Assembly: GCF_002443255.2 (NCBI RefSeq) | Contig: NW_019211455.1 | Coordinates: forward strand, 47,613,489-47,677,488 | Source of the DNA: Varroa destructor | Taxonomy: Eukaryota; Arthropoda; Arachnida; Mesostigmata; Varroidae | Length of the DNA: 64,000 nt | Direction: 5' to 3' | Part shown: positions 40,601-50,757 of the stretch, piece after piece | Layout: every line of letters begins with the position of its first letter | Numbering within the stretch: position 1 is the stretch's first letter | Program-made: the position numbers and the translations under genes | Notes under the pieces: generated by a model | What the model saw: the letters and a program-made list of their open reading frames with translations, nothing else | What the model was told of the DNA's origin: nothing | Databases searched by the model: none

Positions 40601-42901
40601 ATCTGAAGCATTTATGGTAGTCGGAATCGACATTAACCACTCAAGGTCTGGTTAGTAAAGAAAAGCTTTTCTAATTAAAGGTTCAGTTTTGTAAATAGTA
40701 TTCAGGGGAGACTAGAGTTGGAAGCTATAAAGCAGTCTTGGCTTCTTAGAACTAAGTTCTTTCTCTCACCAATGTAGATTTTTTGCCACCTTTCAGAAAA
40801 TCTAAAATCCACTTTTGGAAAGAAAAGAATGATACAAAAATTCGTAACGAAGTCTTAAAGGAAAGCAATGGTGCCTCCACGATATGAACATAGGACTAAT
40901 TTGGCATACCTCTGTCACCAGTGGCAAAATCTAGTACTGATTGATGAGTAATAAATTCTACATACTATGTGTTTAGGGTATGAACAGATTTTTCCCCGCT
41001 AATTTGCCTGAGATAAATGTATAAATAGGTGGATCGGAAAGCCTTAAACTTTGCTATAATAGAAACGAAAGTCGGCATGATTATTATATATTCAAAAATT
41101 TTGCTTTACTTGACCTAATGAATCGTAGTCGTCTGCGCGATCAGATCATAAAATCATCAAAAACTAAATTGTCAGCATTTGCCCACGGCTGGGAAACAAC
41201 CAGCCGAAACAGCGAGCATGGTCTGAAAAACGGAAGGCAAAAAGTGCCTTCCTTAACGCCCTTCGCCGGAAGTGGTTTTAGTGCTCTACAGCTAATGGTT
41301 TCGATTTGATTTCGAGATGAACGGCAATTCACATTTCAGATGGCTGCAAAAAGCTGCATTGCAGACTATTGCATGAAAATTCGATTCAATCATCTCAAGT
41401 GTCTTATAAACAGTAAAAGCTGGCTACACCATTGTCGGAAATCTAATGCATACGCTTAAAAATGTATAATTTTCAAAGTGCTTAAGTTTGCAAGATAGAT
41501 ATAACTAATTAGTTTCTGATAAACCTAGTGTATTTAACGGGAAGTAACGTCCATGAAGTATTAGGTAATTAAATCATTAATATAGGCGTTTTCGTAGTAT
41601 TTTTTAGTATAATTTAGTAGAAAGGAATGTTCCGCACTTTTAAAGCTAGTAAATTGGTCTGCGTAAGACTTTGCTTGTAAGAGCGGAAGTATGGGAAATA
41701 TTTTCGACTATATAATATTCTACGGGACGTGCACACTTTTTTCGTCCTTTATATTTTACAAACATTTTTGCATAAAAAGAGGTTTCAGATTTTTAAGAAG
41801 CTTCATACTAGTCTCCGCAACTGGATAGGTATCATTCTAAGGAGCTGGAGTATGATTGAACCGTTCTGTGGTTAAACACAGATGACATGAAAGTCGCCTC
41901 CATTTCGTCAAAAAGTAGATTTTATAACGTCAGTAGTCATACCCTAAAAGTAGTGTTGGCTGCAGTTTCCCGTAGAATCCGGCAAAACTTCCTGCATATT
42001 TTATCAAACAGTACTCATCAAGTTAGCCACTTTGTTCTTGCAACACTTCTTTCCAACTAGTAGATGATTTAACTTCAACTTTTTACAACTCTAACGCTGT
42101 TTTCGTACACATGTATTGATGCCTGCAGGCGAAAAGGGAACACCCTCTGTCGCGTGTTTAGTAGCCTCCATGGATCAGATTCCAGCTCAATACTATTCAA
42201 CGACATCGATACAAAGCAAGGAACCGTACGTTGTCAAGCTAAAACCAATGTTCACTGAGGCGTTGATAGCGTTCAGAAACGAAAATCATTATCTACCAAA
42301 ACAGCTGATTATCTTCCGTGCTAGCGTGCCCGATGGACAGTTTAATGAAGTTCGTTTGGAAGAGTTGACCGCCCTCCGTCAGGCATGCGCAAGTATACAG
42401 CTGAACTACGAACCTCCAATGGTATTTATCTTCGTTACCAAACGTCACCATGTCCGATTTCTTTGCCAGAACAAACGGCAAGCCGTCGGCAAAGCGAAGA
42501 ACATCCCACCCGGTACGCTTGTTGATCGAGATATCGTCCAACCGGACGTATTTGATTTCTACCTGTGTTCACACGCCGGTATGCAGGGTACCTCACGTCC
42601 AGCTCATTACCAGGTTGTCCATAACGATGCCCTACAATCACCCGATGAAATCTATAGCATCTGTTATTTCTTGTGTCACACCAATATGCGATGCACGCGA
42701 TCGATATCAATTCCGGCTCCACTGGAGTACGCTAATCTGGCACTCCGGCGTGCTAGTGACTTCATCAAAGTTGCAGCTCCGAGATCAAACAATGATGGCG
42801 CGGCCGAACGCAGGAAAACATGGTCGAATGATCAGATAGCCACGCTGGAAAACGTAGTTGCAATTCATCCAGAAATGCGTGGAAAGATGTACTTTATTTA
42901 A
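34690..42901 (+). CDS. Argonaute-family protein, predicted slicer-deficient
   Basis: Five exons: 34690-34723, 35492-35988, 36879-37127, 39432-40650, 42129-42901; 2772 bases, 923 residues, phases 1,0,0,1. Argonautes bind small guide RNAs and silence matching transcripts. Domains in order: N domain (about 60-260; PLVTNMFPVKLPSAKIFQYK), linker (VGRAFYRPPQAASSDC), PAZ (about 300-430, ending in AGQRCIKKLSELQTSLMIK), MID (about 560-645), PIWI (about 650-923). The QTSLMIK signature and the MYFI end place it in the AGO rather than the Piwi clade. MID keeps Tyr590, Lys594, Gln607, Lys629 and Lys633, which bind the guide 5' phosphate. Of the catalytic tetrad (Asp, Glu, Asp, His) only the first remains (Asp660 in GIDINHS); the others align with Tyr700, Ala731 (IIFRASVPDGQF) and Asn869 (APLEYANL). 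So it should bind guides but not cleave. The short first exon (MASRKNVGWPN) is inferred from a GTAAGT donor and matching phase. Confidence 0.93.
35107..35153. repeat. Perfect 21-bp inverted repeat with 5-base loop
   Basis: Arms 35107-35127 and 35133-35153 are exact reverse complements (ACCTAGTCTACCATAGAACT begins the left arm), with loop CGCAA. It lies in intron 1 of the Argonaute gene. In RNA it would form a stable hairpin from either strand. Confidence 0.95.
36526..36577. repeat. Perfect 52-bp palindrome, no spacer
   Basis: Positions 36526-36551 are the exact reverse complement of 36552-36577, with centre GTTTGCAAAC and outer ends TGGGAAG and CTTCCCA. It lies in intron 2 of the Argonaute gene. 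The symmetry ends sharply at both sides. Confidence 0.95.
37246..37527 (-). CDS. Antisense ORF in an Argonaute intron, 93 residues, hypothetical
   Basis: An ATG-started ORF (MLTSSEDEANSATDEIVAGP at its N-terminus) runs opposite to the host gene inside Argonaute intron 3. Its local composition is visibly more GC-rich than the flanking intron, and it ends in TAA at 37246. I recognise no domain; the middle is basic (HKSRRPLLRMPFKILRG). It may be a small nested gene, an exon of an unresolved minus-strand gene, or a fragment of an inserted element. No splice partner was identified. Confidence 0.25.
   Translation of the reverse strand: MLTSSEDEANSATDEIVAGPCHKSRRPLLRMPFKILRGVTLGRGDNGTLAFKALYLKPDDRRCTNFSTSITGKFQLPNDTTASPRDPLLRYVK
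37633..37667. repeat. (AT)n microsatellite
   Basis: An uninterrupted alternating A/T run of 35 bases in intron 3 of the Argonaute gene. Similar shorter runs occur near 7877, 46418, 57051 and 59651. Confidence 0.95.
39217..39356. repeat. Four tandem copies of a 35-bp unit
   Basis: The unit begins TTAAAAAAGTAATTAACAAG and continues GGTCACAGTATTTTT. Four essentially identical copies fill 39217-39356, about 75 bases upstream of the Argonaute PAZ-encoding exon (39432). Near-perfect identity implies a recent expansion or active homogenisation. Confidence 0.95.
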
Positions 42902-44248
42902 CATAGGATATATACGAGAGACGATTAACAAAATTAAGAAAAAGGAGTAGTTAACGGAGTAATTCTGTGCATAGCAGCCTGAGGCAAAAGCGCATGCAGG
43001 AGTGCAACGGGTAGTAGTCAATTCGGCCAAAATATATACTAGCATGGCGAACCGCTTTTGTGTTAGTATACTTTGCTTTTAAAAATATTTAAAAGTAACG
43101 GAACTTATATTAACTTTTTATTCTAAGTATACAAGCTCTTACAGAAACGTGCAAGTAAAGAAAAAAAAAACGAATCTACTCACTTAATTGAAAGTCGTTA
43201 ACTTCTTATTGCAGTTGTTACATAGCCAAGCAAAAAAAATCATTACGATACTTTCCCTAACACATAATACAATAGTCGATATGACTTTGGAACCCGACAT
43301 TTCAAGCTTTTAACTTAGATCTGCTCCAGCAAATTAAACGTAGGCCGCGCGTTTGCCAAATAGACAATCAAAAACATGATTGCTTCTTACTTTATTGAAA
43401 TCAATTGCGCCTTTAAACCTACAATTTTTTTAGCGGCCGTTTTAAATCAGTGTTCTGTTGTCAACCGATGTAAGCCAGCTTTACTGAGTTCAACTCAATC
43501 GGTGTTTGCGTTTACATCTTTTTATACTGTACAAGTGGCAATCGTGTTTATATGCCGTATAAAGATTATCATATAGGCTTGTGGAAAGTTAAATCAAGCT
43601 AACTAGCGGATTCAGTGTAATTCAAGTGTGGACTCAGTAATCCGGAAACAATTGCTAACACCTCGTAAGATTTACTGTAATTAATAAACAAATTTACTAA
43701 TAAGATATGTAAAACCTGAAAGGAAACCCCATCGGCAGTAATGTTTTCAATTGAATAATACTGTCTTGTTTTCAAATACATTAGGTTCATGTATGATTAT
43801 GCTACCTTACAGATGCAAAAAGATACGTTGCTTTTTTTAAATTAGTTTAAATTAGTGCTAAATTAGTTTTCTGGCGCAATTTAGCAGCTAATTTTTTCTT
43901 ACCCTTAACTTTTCCCACTTAGAACCCGTCAAACTGTTTACTGCATATATCGCTACAATAAACACTTTGGAGTTTAGAGCGTATGTTTCGTAAACATGAA
44001 ACTCAGGTCAAATACAACGTACATAGATATTTGCTCTCGACGAATAGTATTGCTTCCGCTTACCACGCCTTATGCTAAGCATACTGAGACTAGGCAAATA
44101 TCAATTGTTCTTAGATTACATATTACTTTTACTCAAAACAACGAACTTCACAACGCCTACAGACATATGGATACCTAATTCATTGTTATAGAGCCAACAT
44201 TAATAAAAAAAATAGTCGATATCTTTGTAATTCGTAGAATTCGTTTCG
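42902..44248. other. Convergent 3' flanks of Argonaute and ANKRD39
   Basis: Non-coding sequence between two genes that face each other. No further exon is supported. The sequence is AT-rich and contains short repeated TAAATTAGT-type motifs near 43835-43870. Confidence 0.5.
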
Positions 44249-45400
44249 CTAAAATTGAACACCGCTGTTACACACCTCCTTCCACAAATGGCCCCGTTGG
44301 TTTCTTATCAGGTCCAGCTGAGGAAAATCACGCACGATTTTTTCAGCTAGCCAGACATGACCGCCTTTTGCTGCCTGCAAGACGATAACAGCAAATCGTT
44401 ATTAATGTCGCTTGGATTGCGTAAAATATTCTTGACCATACCCCTCTCTCCCCATTCACACGATACATGACTTTGAAGACGGTTTAACGTTTAGTCTAAG
44501 AATTTTCGTCTTCAATTGAATCGTCTGCTAGCACTTATATTTATGAGATTTGCACCAATAAAGTCACCAGTCTACAGTTTCCGTAAAGCTACAAATAAGA
44601 ATAATCAACCGATTGCCTCAGTTTCAAACATCTCCACACAATCATAATTTTCTTTCAAACAAAGTCATTTGGACGGAAAAAGAACGAAAAACGCTGTGTA
44701 CTGACCTTATGAGCAATCGTGTCGCCATCATCGTCAACGTCCGCTACACTTTCAAAGCGTTCCCTTCGCAGGGCCGATAGTAAAATGTCCAAGACCTCCT
44801 TATGCCCTTTGTAGGCTGCTCGATGAGCAGGGGTTGTTCCCCCATTGGTTCGGACATTTGGGCAGCCACCACAAGCCAACAATTCGGAGACAATCTGAGA
44901 AAACACAAATACAACAAGCAAAAGGTATAGTCGATTCTAAATTTAGACTTATGTCCTAGGACAACTCGTTCAAACTTTATATAAGCGTTTTAGAACCCGC
45001 AGCCTTTGACCATCACTAAGAACCAATTGTCAGTCAAATCGGTATCGGTTCCAGCGTCATCGTTCAGCTCTTCACATTTAAGAGGCACCAGAATAGCACT
45101 TTTACGAATTGTCCATAGTAACGTGCGACCTAAGCCAGCATTTTCTAAGTGCATCTATTCGCCCTTACAGCTACTCACGTTGGCTTTTCCGGCGCGTGCA
45201 GCATAATGCAAGGCTGTGTATCCATACGGGTCCTGTTGATTCGGGTCGTGGCCTTTGGCTAGTAGCATTCTAACCCTGTTTAATTCGCCTTCTCTTGCCG
45301 CCCCCCATAAGCCTCGCTCAAGTTCCATTTCCATTAAAGATTGCACCGCCACCTTTCCTGGGCCGTGCGAACAACAGCTGTGATTTTCGTCACAGCTCAT
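44249..45400 (-). CDS. ANKRD39: Ankyrin repeat domain-containing protein 39
   Basis: Exons (minus order): 45400-45179, 44894-44706, 44374-44249; 178 residues, all junctions phase 0, donors GTGAGT and GTCAGT. ANKRD39 is a small ankyrin-repeat protein, usually about 183 residues, whose molecular role is poorly known. The family shape is clear: a Cys-rich N-terminus (SCDENHSCCSHGPG), then MELERGLWGAAREGELNRVR, then ankyrin repeats with YTALHYAARAGKAN, TNGGTTPAHRAAYKGHKEVL and DDDGDTIAHKAAKGGH, and a short C-terminal tail. The start is the first ATG, directly before the Cys-rich segment. The last repeat and tail (ending NSGVQF) are more divergent than the first two. The assignment follows from the N-terminal Cys cluster joined to the LERGLW motif, which generic ankyrin proteins lack. 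Confidence 0.9.
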
Positions 45401-46527
45401 CTTGTTATAACGAGATCGATATATTTAGGGACCTTTCTATCAAACAATGAATAACCCACCGCATTTCAGCTCTATTACGAAGTTATGGTGCAATTTATCT
45501 GGTACACCTGCTTGTAAGGCTATAGGTCTGTTTGTAGCGCCGAAAAAATTCAACAGATCCTTCCTTATACTAGTCTCTAGTCGGGCCCGCTTTTCATTCT
45601 GTTTGCTAAGAATGAACAGAAGATCAGGTGAACTAACAACAGTAGCAGTAGTAAATTGTATGTTACCTGTTAGGTAACAATAATGGAGAGACGAGAAGCG
45701 GCACCCGCTGCAGTGACCCCACGGACGTTACAACGGACACGTATCACACAGAGATGGTTATGTATGTATACAAGTAATTATTTGTATATATTTGACTTAT
45801 ATCTATATATATATACGGCTATAATTGTTTGTTTTATGTACGTGAACTACTTAATACACGTTCATATTCATGTATGTATATATATGCTGTTTTAATATCA
45901 CCCTTTCTTCCTAAACGTTTTTGTATGTGTGTTTGTGTCGTAAGTGGACGCCTTTTACGCAGATAGTATTTATAATCGAAAACGAGTACACCTTGGAAAA
46001 ATCACAGCAAGAGCATACCTATCATACGTTTTTCTCCCTCTAATCTATGTTTAGGCGTGTGGATATATACATAAACATATCTATATACATATACACTTTC
46101 TATAGTTATATAGGTAGAGTTTAATGTAAACAATGTTTTTAGGCTTAGATTTATATGCGATTTTCGGCAAAGTCTTCCATCTATTCCTTATCTTATTTTC
46201 TCCGAATTTTGTGTACCGATACAAAGTGTCCACTTTACCTCAACCCCCAGCTACTTTTGGTAAGGCATGACAGTCGATTGAAGGGAGCGCCCAGTCTGCG
46301 TCTGTCTGAAAATCAAACTACTTGATCTAGGACACTATATCTAACTCATATTATCCACATCGTACACGTCGTACAAAAAATTCATTATTAGCTGGCTTAC
46401 CAGTGTCTCACAGATCTATATATATATATATATATATAGTTATGATTCGCTTGCGCTTAAGTGGACATTGATTAAATAATCTAGTTTAATGGTTAGTCAG
46501 CTGATTGATTTGCTGTTCATCGCTAAT
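45401..46527. other. Non-coding, AT-rich
   Basis: No gene supported. It holds the 5' flank of ANKRD39 and the 3' flank of the minus-strand Gln-rich gene, with TA/TG microsatellites at about 45790-45890, 46065-46095 and 46418-46439. Confidence 0.5.
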
Positions 46528-47379
46528 TTAATTGTTTCCTAAATGATTACTGCTAAGGGGCGGCCGAATACTCGGCGGCAGATTAAGCTGTTGTTGTCGT
46601 TGTTGTTGCTGCTGCTGTAGTTGCTGAATTTGCTGTTGACGATCTGTGGCAGTTATGGGCACGGCACGTGGGTTATTCTGATGCGAAGGGCTTTGGCCAA
46701 ATGAATCAATCTGCGAAACTGGAGTTTGTGGGGGGGCGGGCGACTGCTGCTCGGGCGGATGCAGATCGGCTTGTTGATGCGAATGGCGGTCATGCTGCTG
46801 CTGCCGCTGCTGTTGATTTTCATGTAATTGTAGAAGACTTTGTTCCCGACTGGCCAATAAAGCAGCGACCTAGGAATTAACACGATGATAATGAAAAAAA
46901 TTAGAAAGAGGCGAAAAACAGGGAAATATAGTATATGGAGTGCATTCTAGCTGATTATTCAAATATACATGTCCTTTGTAAGTATATACATTTATATACA
47001 GGCTTGGGCAAAAGCCTTTTGGTAGTTTGAGAAAATTCAGTTTATAGGTTAAGAATTGTCCTTTTACGTCCGTTAACGAAACAGGAAAGTAAAATATGGT
47101 GTTGGTATAATAATAAGAATTGAAAAAATTCAGGTGAAGATTCTCAAACTGTCCATCCCATCTCTTGGCCCATTTTACATAAATGTATAAATACATACTA
47201 TAAGGGTTCCCAAATATCAAATAGGACTAATTTTTACACTAATGCGTATCCGCCTACCTGTGGACTTCTCAATAATGACTGGCGTTTCTCACGCAGCACT
47301 GAATTTAGCAGCGCTCCAAGCACTTCATCCCCGATCGCCACAACGTTTTCATTCGACTCCGGGATGCTCGCGTTCTCTG
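46528..47379 (-). CDS. 3' end of an unidentified gene with a Gln-rich C-terminus
   Basis: Two coding exons are supported: 47379-47258 (40 residues plus a split codon, CCACAG|GTAGGC donor) and 46869-46528 (113 residues and TAG), joined in phase 0. The first encodes an acidic then helical stretch (GDEVLGALLNSVLREKRQSL) which continues as VAALLASREQSLLQLHENQQ and then a Gln/His/Pro-rich low-complexity tail with two Gln-rich blocks and short Pro-rich segments. This resembles the C-terminus of a nuclear or transcription-associated protein, but I cannot name the family. Upstream exons must exist. Candidates are 48147-48078 and 49430-49334 (listed separately), but their phases do not join cleanly, so at least one small exon is missing from the model. 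The opposite strand of the upstream exon also ends in a fair GTAAGT donor; the minus reading is preferred because it joins in phase. Confidence 0.55.
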
Positions 47380-48077
47380 CTGGAACACAACCCCAACGTA
47401 AGTAAACTTAAATTAATGTTTCGAGCTCCAGGCGCGGTCCTACTATCTTATATGAGCATTATTGTATTAGATATATATTAGAGTCAAGAAAACTTGACTC
47501 TTTGCATGAATCTAGGTTTCGTAAGTTCATAAATCACTACCAGTAGTATTTGGTTACTTTATGTACGTCACGCAAAAAAAGCACTGCTTTAGACAGCCTG
47601 GCAGCCCACAGCTCGAAGAGAAGTGTTTATATCACTCAGTTTTAAATTTAGACTAGTCTTAACTAAACATTCTTTTACAAGGTTATGCAGGGACAAACGT
47701 GATACTACAGCATTGTGACGGCGAAAAGGTAACCTAATGGGAGACCATTTTCGAATTCCGATACGACTTTAAACAAACGTCTTTTTTCAAAATGAGCAAC
47801 GAGGTTGCGTTATTATTGTTTCGAAAATTGCCACTACAATATATCTAAACAGTAAGTACCGCTATGTGTACGAGACAAGTTTAAGTTTGTTTAAGTTCGC
47901 ATCAAAGAAATAATTCTAACCGTTGCGTCAATGCAGTGTACTAAAATGTCGGTATCCGTCAAAGCAAAATATTAACATGACAAATTGTTACGAAGCGGGG
48001 CGGAATTTACGGATGCTACATTCAAGCGTATTCTCTGTCCACGCATAAAATTGGCTGTCGCTAATATATAAACTCAC

Positions 48078-48147
48078 AATTCGTTCATTGGGAGCAAAAC
48101 GAGCCGGCATTGAAACATCGAATTCATTTGCGCTGCCGGCGGGTTTC
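48078..48147 (-). CDS. Candidate internal exon of the Gln-rich gene
   Basis: A 70-base stretch lies between TTTTTTTAG and GTGAGT on the minus strand. In one frame it encodes KPAGSANEFDVSMPARFAPN and ERI without a stop. The splice signals are good, but the outgoing phase (0) does not match the exon at 47379 (needs phase 1), so either a small intervening exon is missed or the exon belongs to another isoform. Confidence 0.35.
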
Positions 48148-49333
48148 CTAAAAAAAGACGATATTCTACTTTACTTCTTGCCATGCCGGAAAACAGGTCC
48201 TTTTCAATAGAAGAGTATTGTTTTGGTCTGTCTCTTAAACTATTGTTAAGTATATCAGCAGTTCATCAACCGGAGCTAATTGGCCTCGTAATCGAGTATT
48301 TTTGAAGCCGCTATGCGCCGTAGGAAAGGCAATGATAAACGCTCCTTAAAAACAACATAGTATCATTATTACTAATCGGCAAAAATTCTAACTAACATTA
48401 ACAAAGACGTTAACAACAGATCCAATTTGACCGATCCAGTTTCTGAACAATTTAAACACACACACCATTCAGCTGCTGATTATTCAGTAGTTGTTAGAAC
48501 AAGGCCTTCCATCTTTAAGAGCTCGCTAACGTGAAGCAGAAATATCGACGAACATTGCTAACGTTATTTATTAAATCTTTCGTAACCTAATCTTTAACAA
48601 CTAGGCGAATACCCCAAATTGGATCAAGAATATAAATTTATCCCACTAATAGTGCGCGCAGATTAAAACTTTCTCCATAAAGAGCACAGATTATTAGTAT
48701 TTCCATCTTTATGATGCCCCACTCCACTTTCAGTCAACTGGCCGGAGTCAGTATACGTTTGACAATTATCTAAGCATAAAATGTAGGCATGACATATCGT
48801 ATGGTTACATCACACAACATCTTGCCGTAGACTTAATGTCGTCATAGTTATGTTGGAAATCTGTTTACTACACTCTTGGCATATCTTTCTTGCATCTGAC
48901 ATACATCAAGCGGAACGCCAGTAGCCAACTCACCCACCAAAATATTGTTTTTCTCTGACATTACATAATCTAATTAACGTCGTTCTTGTGTAAGCAACAT
49001 TTTTTGTTTCAGTATAATCTAACCTTTCCACTGTTGATAACTGACAAACCATTACACTACATGTCTACCTCCATGTTTCGAACTTTACGTTCGGTATCGC
49101 CGTTAGACATTCCATGCGGTCGCTTCCGGGTTCGGGCCTAGACCACAACGTGTCCCTAAGAATAGCAGGCAAATACGTTACCCACTAAGCTATCACGGGG
49201 ACAGATCTACCTAGATAAAGACAGGAACTGTCATCCACCAGCGCCAGTAGTAAAGACGAATCTGTTCTGTTAGCTACTTTTTGTTTGTCGCCCATTTAGT
49301 CGTTGTCCGTTCAGTCATCAATACCTAAATTAC

Positions 49334-49430
49334 CTTCAAGCTGTGAATGGCTTCGCTTAAATTCTCCGCTGTGACAGCTCGACGAAGAACTCCGTTCGTC
49401 ACCAGCGAACATTCTAGGGGGAAGGGCCAT
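49334..49430 (-). CDS. Candidate first exon of the Gln-rich gene
   Basis: The minus strand reads ATG at 49430 for 32 codons (MALPPRMFAGDERSSSSSCH at the start) and then meets a GTAATT donor. The surroundings (about 49340-49780) are clearly more GC-rich than neighbouring DNA, as expected around a first exon or promoter. A second frame through the same stretch is also open, so neither frame nor start is secure. Confidence 0.25.
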
Positions 49431-50757
49431 GAACAGATGAGTCCACGCGCGGTCCTTGAATAGGACGGCGAGTCAGCTAGTCGCGTCGCTAGCAGCTGAC
49501 GACGACTATTGGAAGTGGCTGTAATCTGATCGCGATCCCAAACGAAATGGCAGCGACAACGGCGGACGTTAGGGACGGCACCGAGTTCGATATACATAGG
49601 TAGGTAGATGACAGTATATATCGCACGTACAAGGCGTCCAAAGGAGGCAGCCCAGCAAGCCGGGCAGCAACGACAGTATACTTGTGAGTCGACGAGCGCA
49701 CAGCTGAGAGGTTGAGTTCAGCAGCTGACTGCCTCAGTAGCGGTTCCAGTTAGAGCCGAGACCAGGGTAGCTACACCTGGAGCCGAAGCACTAAGCACCC
49801 AATTTGGTAGAAAACTAACAACCAGACAGTAAATAGTTAGCAGATAGGACGAAGTAATATTTGGGTGTGTAATAGCTGGCGGCGCCTGCTTCTGGCTGTA
49901 TTTCTTGGCCAGAATCTTTCACCTACCGCCATTTTTCCCAGAACGATCAAAACACAGGGCCATAATGGTAATGTTTAGCCCGCGCTGTTGCTACCGGGAA
50001 CCGTCAAAGAAAGCCAGGTCATGTCTGAGACTGAAGTCTGGAGACATAGAGGTGTGTGTGTTGAATGTCTTTGTAATACAGTGAAATGAGTCTCATTCAG
50101 TGTGGCGCAGGCGTATTTCCGTCTGCTAGAACGAAGCTGCGACAGTACCCGTGACAGAGTATTTAAAAGAATGGTAATGGTGGTGAGTAGATTTGAAACA
50201 ATATTGCGTTCTTTCGTGTGTAAAGTTTGCTAGGTCCTTATTTACTTATTTAGATATTATTATTACAAGATGGTGTGGCCCGCACCCTTTTTTGTATGTA
50301 TTTCAGGAATAGGTCATTCGTTAACACTTAGAAAATAAACCTTTCATAAAAAAAAGTATGCAATATCTAACGGATTGATAAACCAAATCAATGCGTAGAG
50401 TTCCTCTAAGCTTATGTATTTTACAAGAGCTTATTCCTTACATACCTTTGCTCATTTTGTGTGAATTTTGCAAATAATAACCTAGGCACCGTCGTATGTC
50501 TGCGATTCGTAAAGTGGACGCGCCACTTGAGCCGGTCGCTACTCAGGTAGATACATCCCTCTCCACAAGGGCGAGATACTTGAAATGTCAATGGCGGAAT
50601 GTAACGGAAAGACAACTCATTCTGTTGGAGGAAACAAATAATACGCTGACATTAACAATAAGCGCACAGTGCCTTACCTAGATATCTTAAGAAAATATGA
50701 TGTACGGCTAAGTTTTACGAACAGTTTTCTGCATCTCGTCCTTCAGTGATTGACATA
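49431..50757. other. Probable divergent promoter region
   Basis: This GC-richer stretch lies between the presumed 5' end of the minus-strand Gln-rich gene and the plus-strand MIS12 gene. A small ATG-started open stretch with a donor-like end at 50497-50547 cannot be joined to MIS12 in frame and may be a 5' UTR exon. Nothing else is supported. Confidence 0.35.

Noticed and set aside
49115..49203. tRNA-like stretch (A-box-like TAGCTTAGTGGG on minus, GGGTTCGGGCC on plus)
   Set aside because: The A-box-like and B-box-like elements are on opposite strands, and no full cloverleaf with a seven-base acceptor stem can be drawn.
50497..50547. Possible upstream coding exon for MIS12 (MSAIRKVDAPLEPVATQ)
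   Set aside because: Ends in phase 0, while the exon containing the MIS12 start would need phase 1 to be read from upstream; better treated as 5' UTR or chance.
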